A stretch of DNA of 37,274 nucleotides. It comes from Variovorax paradoxus (GTDB lineage Bacteria > Pseudomonadota > Gammaproteobacteria > Burkholderiales > Burkholderiaceae_C). A program made the position numbers and the translations under genes. Each line of letters opens with the position of its first letter. Position 1 is the first letter of the stretch. Below, one piece after another: positions 17,050-25,190 of the stretch. The DNA lies in the NCBI RefSeq assembly GCF_018614955.1, contig NZ_JAGGNV010000078.1, positions 1 to 37,274 on the forward strand. Direction: 5' to 3'. A model generated the notes under the pieces. It worked only from the letters and a program-made list of their open reading frames with translations, did not search any database and had not been told where the DNA came from.

Positions 17050-17535
17050 TCAGACCGGCGCGGACACGCCTTCCGCGCGCAGGCATGAAACGCGCATGGT
17101 CTTCAGCTTCCACTCGCTACCCGTCTTCTCGTACGTCTCGTGGTAATAGCCGTAGCCGGTCAGCAGCGCGTAGCGCCCGCCGGGCGGCATGAACAACCGC
17201 GCGGTCATGGCCCAGACCACATCTGCGATCGTTTCGCTGTCGAAGTTGATTTCGCTTGAATACAGATGATGGACGCTCGTATGCTGACTGACGACACCCA
17301 AGCCGGCGAAACCTTCGGGCGACCACGATGCTGCGCCGTGCATCACCACGTTGATTTGCGGAAGCAGATCCTCGCCTGTCGTCGGATCGGTCCAGCATTT
17401 GCGGAAATCCAGGACGCAATCGTCTGCGAGCATCGCACGAGTTAGTCCGAGATCACCGGTGTCCAGACCGCGTACGTAGCGTGCCTTGGCCTGCCTGATG
17501 TCTTCGATCGCGCGTAGCTGCTCAACCTCGTTCAT
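17050..17535 (-). CDS. NTF2-like / SnoaL-type protein (dehydratase- or isomerase-like)
   Basis: Product of 161 residues beginning MNEVEQLRAIEDIRQAKARY, with the cone-shaped NTF2-like pattern: an N-terminal helix, DTGDLGLTRAMLADDCVLDF, a His-His pair in TSVHHLYSSEI, and the C-terminal WKLKTMRV strand. Relatives include scytalone dehydratase, bile-acid 7-alpha-dehydratase and ring-hydroxylating dioxygenase beta subunits; no substrate can be named. AGGAG lies six to seven bases before the ATG. It lies 50 bases downstream of the Bug binding protein gene on the same strand, so a shared catabolic operon is likely. Confidence 0.8.
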   Translation of the reverse strand: MNEVEQLRAIEDIRQAKARYVRGLDTGDLGLTRAMLADDCVLDFRKCWTDPTTGEDLLPQINVVMHGAASWSPEGFAGLGVVSQHTSVHHLYSSEINFDSETIADVVWAMTARLFMPPGGRYALLTGYGYYHETYEKTGSEWKLKTMRVSCLRAEGVSAPV

Positions 17536-17585
17536 CTCTGACTCCTGTAGGGTTTGGACGCATGGCAAGGCAGCAGCACGCGCGC

Positions 17586-18653
17586 TCAAGGCTTCTGGGC
17601 TCGCGTTTTCTCCTTCATACCCTCGAGAACTCTGCCCCATTTTTCGATGTCGGATTTAAGTTGCACCCTCAGATGAGCGGTGTCCATCTCCATCGGATCA
17701 CTGGCATTCGACGCCAAAGCATCTGTCACGTATTTCGACTTGGCAGCGTTCCCAATCATCGCCCACAACTTGCCAACAACCGCCTCCGGCGTGCCTGCCG
17801 GGGCAAAAATCGCATGCCACGCGGTGAACTCGTAGTCCTCAACGCCCTGCTCGCGAACGGTCGGCACATTCGGCAATGCAGAGAGGCGGTCGCGGCCCGT
17901 GGTCGCTAACGCGCGAAACTTGCCGCTCTTGTAGAAAGGGGCAGAGGTTGTCACATCGGTGACAAGAAGGTCGACTTGTCCTCCCGCGAGATCCGCGGCA
18001 GCTTGCGCTTGGGTCTTGTACGACACGGAGAGCAAATCGAGCTTTGTCAAATACGCAAACATCTGCATACCGAGACGCGTAGATGTGCTTCCGCTGCCGT
18101 AGCTATATTTTCCAGGGTTTGCGCGGGCCGCTGCAACGAGGTCATGCAGAGACTTGAAATTTGTGGACGGGCCAGCGTTGATCACAAGAGAAACCTTGTT
18201 CGTTGCCGCCACGGGGATGAAATCTGTCAGCGGGTTGTACCGCAGATTCGGCACCATGAAAACGTTGAGCACTTGAGTGGAAAGATTTCCAAACAGGAGC
18301 GTGTACCCGTCCGGGGCTGCCTGCTTCACATATTCGACCCCGATGACGGCGTCTGCACCAGGCTTGTTGTCGACGATGACCGTAGCCCCAGTTTGCTCGC
18401 TCATCGCCCGCGCAAATGCACGGGCGACCGCGTCGGCACTAGCGCCCGCGCCAAAGGGAACGATGAGGCGGATCGGCCTTCCTGCCTCGGGGAAACCTTG
18501 AGAATGGGCTAGTGAAAACGCGCCAAGAAGCAAAACGCCGAAGAATCGGCGCAGCGCGGTGTTGAGGTTCAAGCGCCACCGCGACGATACCCCACTTACC
18601 GAAACAACATGACGTCGGTCAAGCCAGGAAAGCGGTGGGGCGCGGTGATTCAT
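17586..18653 (-). CDS. Bug/TctC-type periplasmic solute-binding protein
   Basis: Product of 355 residues. It has an unusually long N-terminal leader whose hydrophobic core (FFGVLLLGAFSLAHS) ends near residue 50, then the Bug fold: RPIRLIVPFGAGASADAVARAFA, PDGYTLLFGN and the Asp-rich loops of the carboxylate-binding cleft. Bug proteins capture carboxylic acids or other small anions for TctAB-type carriers or for sensing. No TctA/TctB genes are in the window. The start at 18653 has only a weak ribosome site. A later start could give a normal-length leader. It is divergent from the MmgE/PrpD gene. Confidence 0.88.
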   Translation of the reverse strand: MNHRAPPLSWLDRRHVVSVSGVSSRWRLNLNTALRRFFGVLLLGAFSLAHSQGFPEAGRPIRLIVPFGAGASADAVARAFARAMSEQTGATVIVDNKPGADAVIGVEYVKQAAPDGYTLLFGNLSTQVLNVFMVPNLRYNPLTDFIPVAATNKVSLVINAGPSTNFKSLHDLVAAARANPGKYSYGSGSTSTRLGMQMFAYLTKLDLLSVSYKTQAQAAADLAGGQVDLLVTDVTTSAPFYKSGKFRALATTGRDRLSALPNVPTVREQGVEDYEFTAWHAIFAPAGTPEAVVGKLWAMIGNAAKSKYVTDALASNASDPMEMDTAHLRVQLKSDIEKWGRVLEGMKEKTRAQKP

Positions 18654-18856
18654 GATGAGAGTCTCAAAGGGTTGGATCAGCTGTTTCTGCGATCGGCGTT
18701 GACCGTGCGCGCAGCAGATCTTCAGGATAAGTCCAAGCACAGGACGACTTTCCGTGTTTGCCGCTTAAGTCTTTTGCGTACCTTGCAAAGACATGCGCGT
18801 CCGTTCCAGGCGATAGTGGAAAATAATCCAGCGTTCGCAATTCTGGGGAGGACGCA

Positions 18857-20224
18857 ATGACGATCGCTGGTGAGCTCGCAAGGTTCGTGACAGAGACTGA
18901 GTACGAAGAAATCCCAACCGAGGCACTCGACTACGCCTCAATGCTCGTTGCCAGCACCATCGCGAGCGCGGCCATGGGATCGACATTGGAATCCGCACAG
19001 ATAGTGACGCGCATGCTGCAGCACCAGGGCGGCGTGAGCGAGGCGAGTGTGTGGTACGGGGACTCTCAGAAGCTGCCGGTTGCAATCGCAGCGAGGATCA
19101 ATGCCGTGATGAGTGACGCTGCTGCTTCGGATGACAGCGATCTGCGGAACATCGTCCATCCCGGGACCACGCTCGTGACGATCGGGATCGCCGTGGCCGA
19201 ACTCACCGGCGCCAGCGGCAAAGATGTATTGGCCGCAATAGCGCTTGGCTGCGAGGTGGTTGCGCGTGTCAACAGCGCCCTCATCCCCGGATTGATGTGG
19301 GAGAAGGGCTTCCACGGGTCGACGGTTACGGTACTCGGGGGCGCCGTCGTCGCGGGGTTGTTGCTCAAACTGGACGCGAAGCAGATCACCCACGCCTTGG
19401 CGATAGCTGCCTCGTCAAGCGGCAGCCTTCGCCACGCGGCTGTCACCAGTATCGCTCGCGAGAATTTCGCGGGTTTGGCAGCGATGCGGGGCGTGGAGGC
19501 TGCACAACTGGCAAGCATGGGGTTCGCCGTCGATGAGGAAATTCTGGAGCACAGGTTCGGATTCTTCAGCGTGTATGGTTTGGACGCGCATGCGTCCGGT
19601 CGCGTCGCAGAGGTGACCCATGATCTGGGGTCGAGCTGGACCATGCTGAAAGTCATGGCAATCAAGCTCGTTCCAGGCGCGCACGCGAATCACTCGCTCG
19701 CAGAGGCAGCAGCACGCGCGGCCATCGCGGGCGACTTGTCCGCAAGCGAAATCACATCGATCATCATCTCCAGACCAAATTCTGATCACCTTCAGGGGCC
19801 GCGGCACCCCACCGAGTTGGTCGGCATGGCCCACAGTCCCTACTACTTCGCAGCAGCGGGTGCTGCTCACAGGGAGTTCACCTGGGCGCATGCCACCGAC
19901 GAAAAGATCTTCGATCCAGCAGTGCGTCGATTGCTGGATCTCGTGGAAATCGGCGAACCGCCAACGATCGACGTGGAGCGGTATCTGCAGGGCGCCACTG
20001 TGACGCTGGCCGCGCGCGACGGACGCAGATCCACCAGTACGGTATTTGCGCCGCGGGGAGCTGCCGTCAATGGAATCGAATGGCGAGAGCTAGAGGCAAA
20101 GCTTGACGCTCTTTGCCCGCTTGCGGGTATGTCGATGAATCGAATCAGGGAAGCAGCAAACGTTTGTCGCGAAATTCATAAGACCACACACATCCGCGAA
20201 TTGCTGGACCTGCTAGGCCAGTAG
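18857..20224 (+). CDS. MmgE/PrpD family protein
   Basis: Product of 455 residues, the usual length for the 2-methylcitrate dehydratase/aconitate decarboxylase superfamily. It contains DAAASDDSD near residue 90, HPGTTLVTIGIAVAE, GCEVVARV, WEKGFHGSTVTVLGGAVVAGLLL, and a later KLVPGAHANHS active-site region. GGAGG lies five bases before the ATG. Members dehydrate, decarboxylate or epimerise tricarboxylic or related acids; the true substrate is not evident. It stands alone on this strand, divergent from a Bug protein gene that could deliver its substrate. The gene ends only a few bases before a truncated recombinase, which marks a rearrangement point. Confidence 0.88.
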   Translation: MTIAGELARFVTETEYEEIPTEALDYASMLVASTIASAAMGSTLESAQIVTRMLQHQGGVSEASVWYGDSQKLPVAIAARINAVMSDAAASDDSDLRNIVHPGTTLVTIGIAVAELTGASGKDVLAAIALGCEVVARVNSALIPGLMWEKGFHGSTVTVLGGAVVAGLLLKLDAKQITHALAIAASSSGSLRHAAVTSIARENFAGLAAMRGVEAAQLASMGFAVDEEILEHRFGFFSVYGLDAHASGRVAEVTHDLGSSWTMLKVMAIKLVPGAHANHSLAEAAARAAIAGDLSASEITSIIISRPNSDHLQGPRHPTELVGMAHSPYYFAAAGAAHREFTWAHATDEKIFDPAVRRLLDLVEIGEPPTIDVERYLQGATVTLAARDGRRSTSTVFAPRGAAVNGIEWRELEAKLDALCPLAGMSMNRIREAANVCREIHKTTHIRELLDLLGQ

Positions 20225-20232
20225 GGAGATGA

Positions 20233-20721
20233 AGCGGCGCGGCCCGCGTGCCTTGTGGGTGCGCTGCCACGCTGGAAAACCTGCGGCGCGCCGACGCAAA
20301 ATCCTACCTCTACACGCTCGTGCACTCCAAGACGAATCAGGCCGGCGCGGAGCGCCCCGAGGACGTGAAACCGTTGATGGGCAGCGCGGCGGCGGCCATG
20401 CAGGATTGGCTCGCTGCGAGCGGGATCAAGGAAGGCGCCCTCTTCCGGCGCATCCGCAAGGGCGGACATCTGGGCGAAGCGCTCGCGCCAGCGGCGGTGC
20501 GCGACATCGTGAAGGAACGCTGTGCGCTCGCGGGTGTCGAGGGAGAGTTCTCGGCCCATTCATTGCGCGCGGGGTTCGTCACCGAAGCCGGGCGTCAGAA
20601 CATGCCGCTGCCGGAGACCATGGCGATGACGGGACACCAGAGTGTCGCGACCGTGATGGGGTATTTCCGCAGCGAGAGCGCCCTGGGTAGCAGAGTAAGT
20701 CGAATGCTTGACGAAGATTAA
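20233..20721 (+). pseudogene. 5'-truncated tyrosine recombinase (integrase)
   Basis: The frame runs from about 20233 and reads ATLENLRRADAKSYLYTLVHSKTNQ, then HSLRAGFVTEAGRQ (the HxxR box) and TGHQSVATVMGYFR with the second active-site His and the nucleophilic Tyr, ending at 20721. The N-terminal arm and SAM-like domains and the first catalytic Arg (normally just before the LENL segment) are absent. It begins within ten bases of the PrpD stop. It is therefore the catalytic tail of an integrase cut off by a deletion or recombination. An ATG-less or TTG-type start near 20248 could still give a fragment, but it would be inactive. Confidence 0.8.
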
Positions 20722-20869
20722 AGCGTCGGCGCGCAACCTCCGCTCAGCTGTTCATCGCGAGCTTCCGCGGTGTGGCGAAGGTATCCGGCTCTTCCCTTAG
20801 GATCCGTCAGAAGATAGAGGGCCGTGGTCGGGAGCGAAGTGCCATCGCTTCCGCCCATGAAGATCAGTT

Positions 20870-21100
20870 TGCCAACTGCGTAGCGGCGGCTGGGGCGTGC
20901 CGGGGCCGCATCGCGGTGACGGGCTTCGGCGACATGCGGATCGCGCGCGCCGCGTCGCCGCGCCTCTCTACCGTGCGTAATCGCCACGCCGAGATGGACG
21001 AGCGCGCGTACCAGATGTTGCTCGCGCGGCTGTCTGGCGAGGACCCGGTGCGTGGCCCGTGGATATCGGTTTCGAAGTGATCGCGCGCAGCAGCACGTGA
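20870..21100 (+). pseudogene. C-terminal remnant of a LacI/GalR-family regulator, frameshifted
   Basis: The frame around 20910-21055 reads IAVTGFGDMRIARAASPRLSTV and then EMDERAYQMLLARLSGEDPV, which is the C-terminal subdomain pattern of GntR/LacI-type repressors. After 21055 the natural ending VDIGFEVIARSST* appears in a different frame, closing with TGA at 21098-21100. So the gene has lost its DNA-binding domain and also carries a frameshift near 21055. No function is expected. It sits directly upstream of the two-component system promoter region. Confidence 0.7.
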
Positions 21101-21142
21101 AATTGTCAGCCGGTTCATCTCTCTCTTGGCCCGGGCCGTCGG

Positions 21143-21160
21143 TGTTCATCTGGTGTTCAT
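21143..21160 (+). promoter_or_regulatory. Direct repeat TGTTCAT, 11-base period, upstream of the sensor kinase
   Basis: TGTTCAT occurs at 21143-21149 and again at 21154-21160, an 11-base period (one helical turn). It lies about 35 bases before the kinase start. A further GTTCAT is at 21113-21118. OmpR/PhoB-type regulators bind such tandem half-sites. The same pair follows the response regulator gene at 23516. It is a likely autoregulatory operator. Confidence 0.55.
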
Positions 21161-21194
21161 GCTCTGGCGCATGTTGTGAGGCTAAAGTCGCCGC

Positions 21195-22817
21195 ATGCTT
21201 CGCCTCCGACTGTCACTCGCATTCGCCGTTCTTGTCGCGCTGGTGTGCATCCAGGCCGGCTTCGTCTACTGGGGATCAAACCGGGTCAACGACTACGCAC
21301 AACACAGCCGGCTGGCCAGCGACATCTTGTCGGAGCTGCTGGAGCTCTCGGCCGGCAAGCAAAGGCTGCGCGTCTGGGCGTCCCAACAGCTGATGGATGC
21401 CAACGCATCGCCGGAGGTGCGCGACAGCCAGCTCGCGCGCATGCAAGGCAGCGCGGAGACGCTCCGGCAACTCGCGCGTCGCGACCTTTTCCTGTGGGGC
21501 GGAATCGCGGCGCGCGAAGGCGTGCCCATACCGCCGGAAGTCGACCAGCTTGTCTCCGTCAGCGAATTGCTCAACGACAACATCGCCTCGGTCAGGGCGC
21601 GGTTGATGCGGCTGGCGCCGCTGGAGCGTGGTGCCGAGTTCGCCAGCGTCTGGCAGGAACTGAACGAGGTGTTCGACATGGCCCGCGGCCGGGATCTGCG
21701 CGAGTTGATCAATGGCGCCATCGAACGACAGCGCAACGTGATGCCTGTCGCTCGTGCCGCGACCGAGCGCGGCCTGGACCACTTGCGCCAGCAGACGATC
21801 GGCCTGGCCGTGCTCACGCTGGCTGCGGCCATCGTGCTGGCCACGTACCTGAACCAGCGCCTGAAGAAGCCGCTGGAGCGCCTGCTCGAGGGCACGCGGG
21901 CACTGCAGGCCGGTGCATTGGAACACCGCATCGCGCTGCATTCGCACGACGAGTTCGACCGCGTGTCTGAACACTTCAATGCCATGGCGGCCGAACTGCA
22001 GCGGCACCGAAGTGACGCCGACGCTGCGCGTCGCCGGCTTGAGGACGCCGTTCAGGAGCGTACCAGCGAGTTGAGCGCCGCGCACGAGACATTGCAACAG
22101 ATCGACCAGCGACGCCGCCAGCTCCTTGCCGACCTCAGCCACGAGCTACGCACGCCAGCCACTGCGATCCGCGGAGAAGCGGAGATCGCCCTGCGTGGCG
22201 GCGACAAACCGGCCGCCGAGTACCGGCAATCACTGACGCGCATCGTGGGCGGCGTGAAGCAGTTCAGCGGCGTGATCGACGACCTTCTCCTGGTCGCCAA
22301 GGCCGAAGCAGACCAGCTCGCGATGCGGCTCGGCGCGGTCGACCTGTGGGAATTGCTGAGCGACGCCACCGAGACGGCTGGAACCCTGGGTGCGCGGCAC
22401 AACATCCGCGTGCAGCTCGAAACGCACGGCGTTGTCTTGCCCGCAGTCACGCTGCAGGCCGATGCCGATCGCCTCCGGCAGGCACTCGTCATCGTGCTGG
22501 ACAACGCGGTGCGCTATTCGCGCGAGAACGCAACGGTGCGGGTGAGCTGGCAACTGATCGACGGCCGCGCGCTGGTCGTTGTGTCCGACGACGGGATCGG
22601 CATCGATGCCGACGAACTGCCGCAGGTGTTCGAGCGATTTGTTCGCGGCCGCCGCGCACGTGTTCACCGGGCCGACGGAACCGGCATCGGACTGTCGATC
22701 GCCCGGGCCATCGTGCACGCCCATCGCGGCCGCATCGACATTGATAGCATCCCCATGCAAGGCACCACCGTGCGCATCGACTTGCCGTACTCGTCTGGTT
22801 CATCTCTCCCATCATGA
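21195..22817 (+). CDS. Two-component sensor histidine kinase
   Basis: Product of 540 residues. A first membrane segment spans about 5-27, a helical sensor region of about 160 residues follows, and a second membrane segment is at about 199-220. Then come a HAMP linker, a coiled coil (RRRLEDAVQERTSELSAAHE), HisKA with phosphorylated His316 in LSHELRTP, and HATPase_c with LDNAVRYSREN (N box), DDGIGI (G1) and GTGIGLSIAR (G2). It senses an unknown periplasmic or envelope cue. It precedes its response regulator by 10 bases; the kinase-first order is less usual. Tandem GTTCAT sites lie in its promoter region. Confidence 0.92.
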   Translation: MLRLRLSLAFAVLVALVCIQAGFVYWGSNRVNDYAQHSRLASDILSELLELSAGKQRLRVWASQQLMDANASPEVRDSQLARMQGSAETLRQLARRDLFLWGGIAAREGVPIPPEVDQLVSVSELLNDNIASVRARLMRLAPLERGAEFASVWQELNEVFDMARGRDLRELINGAIERQRNVMPVARAATERGLDHLRQQTIGLAVLTLAAAIVLATYLNQRLKKPLERLLEGTRALQAGALEHRIALHSHDEFDRVSEHFNAMAAELQRHRSDADAARRRLEDAVQERTSELSAAHETLQQIDQRRRQLLADLSHELRTPATAIRGEAEIALRGGDKPAAEYRQSLTRIVGGVKQFSGVIDDLLLVAKAEADQLAMRLGAVDLWELLSDATETAGTLGARHNIRVQLETHGVVLPAVTLQADADRLRQALVIVLDNAVRYSRENATVRVSWQLIDGRALVVVSDDGIGIDADELPQVFERFVRGRRARVHRADGTGIGLSIARAIVHAHRGRIDIDSIPMQGTTVRIDLPYSSGSSLPS

Positions 22818-22827
22818 CGCAGCAAGC

Positions 22828-23511
22828 ATGAACATCCTGGTCGTCGAGGACGACGCGCGCGTCGCCGATTTTTTGTTGCGGGGCCTGAGTGCCGAGGGCT
22901 ACCGCGTGCAGCTGGCGCGCACAGGGCCTGAAGGCCTCGAACTCGCGCGCAGCAGCGATCTGTCTCTGCTGCTGCTGGACCTGATGCTGCCTGGTCTGAG
23001 CGGCCTGGAGTTGTGCCAGACACTGCGCGCCGAGGGCCACCACGTGCCGGTGCTGATGCTCACCGCGCTGAGCGACACCGAGGACAAGGTCAGCGGCCTG
23101 CGCCTGGGCGCGGATGACTACCTCACCAAGCCCTTCGCGTTCGAGGAACTCCTGGCGCGCATCGAGGCCTTGATGCGTCGCGGCCGTGAGCAACGGCTGC
23201 GGGCCACCACGCTGAAGGTGGCAGACCTCGTACTGGACCGGGAGCGGATGCAGGTGACCCGCGCCGACAAGCCCGTCCCGCTCACGGCCAAGGAGCTTGC
23301 ATTCCTCGAGCTGCTGATGACCGCGCCTGGGCGCGTCTACAGCCGCGAGCGCATCCTCTCCAATGTCTGGGGTACCAACGAAGATCCGCTGACCAACATC
23401 GTCGACGTCTATGTCCGTCGCCTGCGCGCGAAGATCGACGACGGGCATCCCCTTCCCTTGCTGAAGACTGTGCGCGGCCTGGGCTATCGACTGGATGCTG
23501 CGCCGGGCTGA
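22828..23511 (+). CDS. OmpR/PhoB-family response regulator
   Basis: Product of 227 residues. The receiver domain has the acidic pair D8/D9, phosphoacceptor D51 in LLLLDLMLPG, T79 and K101 in DDYLTKPF. The C-terminal winged helix has LTAKELAFLELLM, RVYSRERILSNVWG, NIVDVYVRRLRAKID and VRGLGYRL. The upstream frame is open to 22579, but that is a shadow of the kinase. It is cotranscribed with the kinase. The tandem GTTCAT sites on both sides of the pair are the obvious candidate binding sites, with the 23666 gene as target. Confidence 0.93.
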   Translation: MNILVVEDDARVADFLLRGLSAEGYRVQLARTGPEGLELARSSDLSLLLLDLMLPGLSGLELCQTLRAEGHHVPVLMLTALSDTEDKVSGLRLGADDYLTKPFAFEELLARIEALMRRGREQRLRATTLKVADLVLDRERMQVTRADKPVPLTAKELAFLELLMTAPGRVYSRERILSNVWGTNEDPLTNIVDVYVRRLRAKIDDGHPLPLLKTVRGLGYRLDAAPG

Positions 23512-23515
23512 GGCG

Positions 23516-23577
23516 GTTCATCCGATGTTCATGTGCGCGTCACTCCGGATTCATGGCGGACGACGGATGGCGTTCAT
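23516..23577 (+). promoter_or_regulatory. Array of GTTCAT half-sites before the secreted NTF2-like gene
   Basis: GTTCAT lies at 23516-23521 and 23527-23532 (11-base period). ATTCAT at 23549-23554 is two further turns on, and GTTCAT is at 23572-23577. The array begins five bases after the response regulator stop and ends about 90 bases before the next start codon. The spacing matches cooperative binding of an OmpR-family dimer array. Confidence 0.55.
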
Positions 23578-23665
23578 GGAGAGATCCAAGAATGAAGTCC
23601 TGCATCACGAAACGATGCAGCGCCGGAGCTCCCGGTGATCGACTCCATTGCAAAAGGAAAACTCC

Positions 23666-24151
23666 ATGAATGTGCTTCGTACGCTCTCCCTCTCGGCAAC
23701 GACGGCGGCAGTCCTCGCCATCTCGACATTCGCCTTCGCCCAGACGCCGGCAGCGGCGACTTGCGTGCCAGCCACCGAGCCGCAGATCGCGGCGCTGTTC
23801 GACCGCTGGAACGATTCGCTGCGCACGCTGGATCCCGACAAGGTCGTCGCCCACTATGCTGCCGACGGTGTGCTGCTGCCAACCGTTTCGAACCAGCCGC
23901 GCACGAACCCCGCGGAGATCCGCGACTACTTCGTCAAGTTCCTAAAGGACGCGCCGCAGGGCAAGATCGATCGCCGCATCATCAAGATCGGCTGCAACGT
24001 GGCGCAGGACGTCGGCACCTATACCTTCAAATTCAAGGATGGCAAGAGCGTGCGTGCCCGCTACACGTACGTCTATGAATGGGAGCACGGCCAGTGGCTG
24101 ATCGCTCACCACCACTCTTCGGCGATGCCCGAAGTGGTCGGCGGCAGATAA
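23666..24151 (+). CDS. Secreted NTF2-like protein (SgcJ/EcaC-type)
   Basis: Product of 161 residues. A Sec signal peptide ends near AFAQ (about residue 26). The NTF2-like cone follows: ATEPQIAALFDRWNDSLRTLDPDKVVAHYAADGVLLPT, then DYFVKFLKDAPQG and the C-terminal WLIAHHHSSAMPE. The sequence fits the SgcJ/EcaC family of small, often secreted proteins of mostly unknown activity; the CaMKII-association-domain fold is related. AAGGA lies seven bases before the ATG at 23666; an ATG at 23648 is less well placed. The upstream half-site array makes it the likely target of the neighbouring two-component system. Confidence 0.82.
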   Translation: MNVLRTLSLSATTAAVLAISTFAFAQTPAAATCVPATEPQIAALFDRWNDSLRTLDPDKVVAHYAADGVLLPTVSNQPRTNPAEIRDYFVKFLKDAPQGKIDRRIIKIGCNVAQDVGTYTFKFKDGKSVRARYTYVYEWEHGQWLIAHHHSSAMPEVVGGR

Positions 24152-24363
24152 ACAGCCTTTGCCCGATGTGCCCTGAGGCGATACAGCCCCGGGGCGTCTG
24201 CGGCATTCTCTCCAGGAGGCCCGGGCGCCTCGCATTGCACAGTGCCTGAGCGAGGTTGTCGGACTCGTTGCGCGTTGGCACAAGCTGATCAAGAGTCGCG
24301 TGGCATTCTCTGGGCCAGCTTCTGCCCGGCCTTCCCGGCCCTTCCCAATCTGAAAGAACCTCG

Positions 24364-25116
24364 ATGCTTGAACTCCTGACCGATCCGCAAGTCTGGATCG
24401 CCTTCGCCACCCTGACTGCGCTGGAGTTGGTCCTGGGCATCGACAACATCATCTTCATCTCCATTCTGGTCGACAAGCTGCCGCCCGAAAGGCGCGAATT
24501 CGCACGCCGGGTCGGGCTGTTCATGGCGATGTTCATGCGCATCGGGCTGCTGTTGGTGCTGGCCTGGATCATCGGTCTGGTCACGCCGCTTTTCTCGGTG
24601 ATCGGGAAGGACATCTCGGGCCGGGACCTGATCCTGATCCTGGGTGGACTGTTCCTGATCTGGAAGAGCACGAGCGAGGTTCACCAATCGCTGGAAGGCG
24701 GCCACGACGAGCAGACGTCCAGCGCGGTCAAGGCCACCTTCGCCTCCGTCATCCTCCAGATCATGATCATCGACCTGGTGTTCTCGCTGGACTCGATCAT
24801 CACCGCGGTCGGCATGGTGGACGACGTGCGGGTCATGATCGCCGCGGTGGTTGCCTCGGTGGGGCTCATGATGCTGTTCGCCGGCCCGATCGGCCGCTTC
24901 GTCTCCAACCATCCCACCATCAAGATGCTGGCCCTGTCCTTCCTGGTGGTGGTGGGCGTGGTGCTGGTCGCGGAGGGCTTCGGCCATCACGTGCCCAAGG
25001 GCTACGTGTACTTCGCGATGGCCTTTTCCGTGGCGGTGGAAATGCTCAACATCCGGATGCGCAAGAAGTCGGCCAAGCGGGTGGAACTGAATCCGCCCCA
25101 CATTCCGGGAGACTGA
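24364..25116 (+). CDS. TerC family integral membrane protein
   Basis: Product of 250 residues with about seven membrane helices. It shows the TerC signature acidic motifs: LELVLGIDNIIFISILVDKLP near residue 21 and IDLVFSLDSIITAVGM near residue 138, each with the Asp/Glu residues thought to bind metal. TerC/Alx proteins export manganese, support metal loading of exoenzymes, or confer tellurite resistance. The 212-base leader was inspected for a yybP-ykoY manganese riboswitch and none was recognised. It stands on the same strand as the two-component module but is probably transcribed on its own. Confidence 0.9.
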   Translation: MLELLTDPQVWIAFATLTALELVLGIDNIIFISILVDKLPPERREFARRVGLFMAMFMRIGLLLVLAWIIGLVTPLFSVIGKDISGRDLILILGGLFLIWKSTSEVHQSLEGGHDEQTSSAVKATFASVILQIMIIDLVFSLDSIITAVGMVDDVRVMIAAVVASVGLMMLFAGPIGRFVSNHPTIKMLALSFLVVVGVVLVAEGFGHHVPKGYVYFAMAFSVAVEMLNIRMRKKSAKRVELNPPHIPGD

Positions 25117-25190
25117 AGAGTGGGGGCTGTGCCGACGGCGCCTATCCCTTGGTCCAGCTGGAACGCAGCCGCATGGAATCGCCTGCGCAC

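Noticed and set aside
20718..21149. 143-codon minus-strand ORF before the two-component system
   Set aside because: Its translation shows no motif, while the plus strand in the same place matches the LacI C-terminal pattern.
24152..24363. Possible yybP-ykoY manganese riboswitch before terC
   Set aside because: The position is right and GGCATTCTCT occurs twice (about 24203 and 24303), but I could not find the conserved loop sequences of this riboswitch class; the repeat alone is not evidence.
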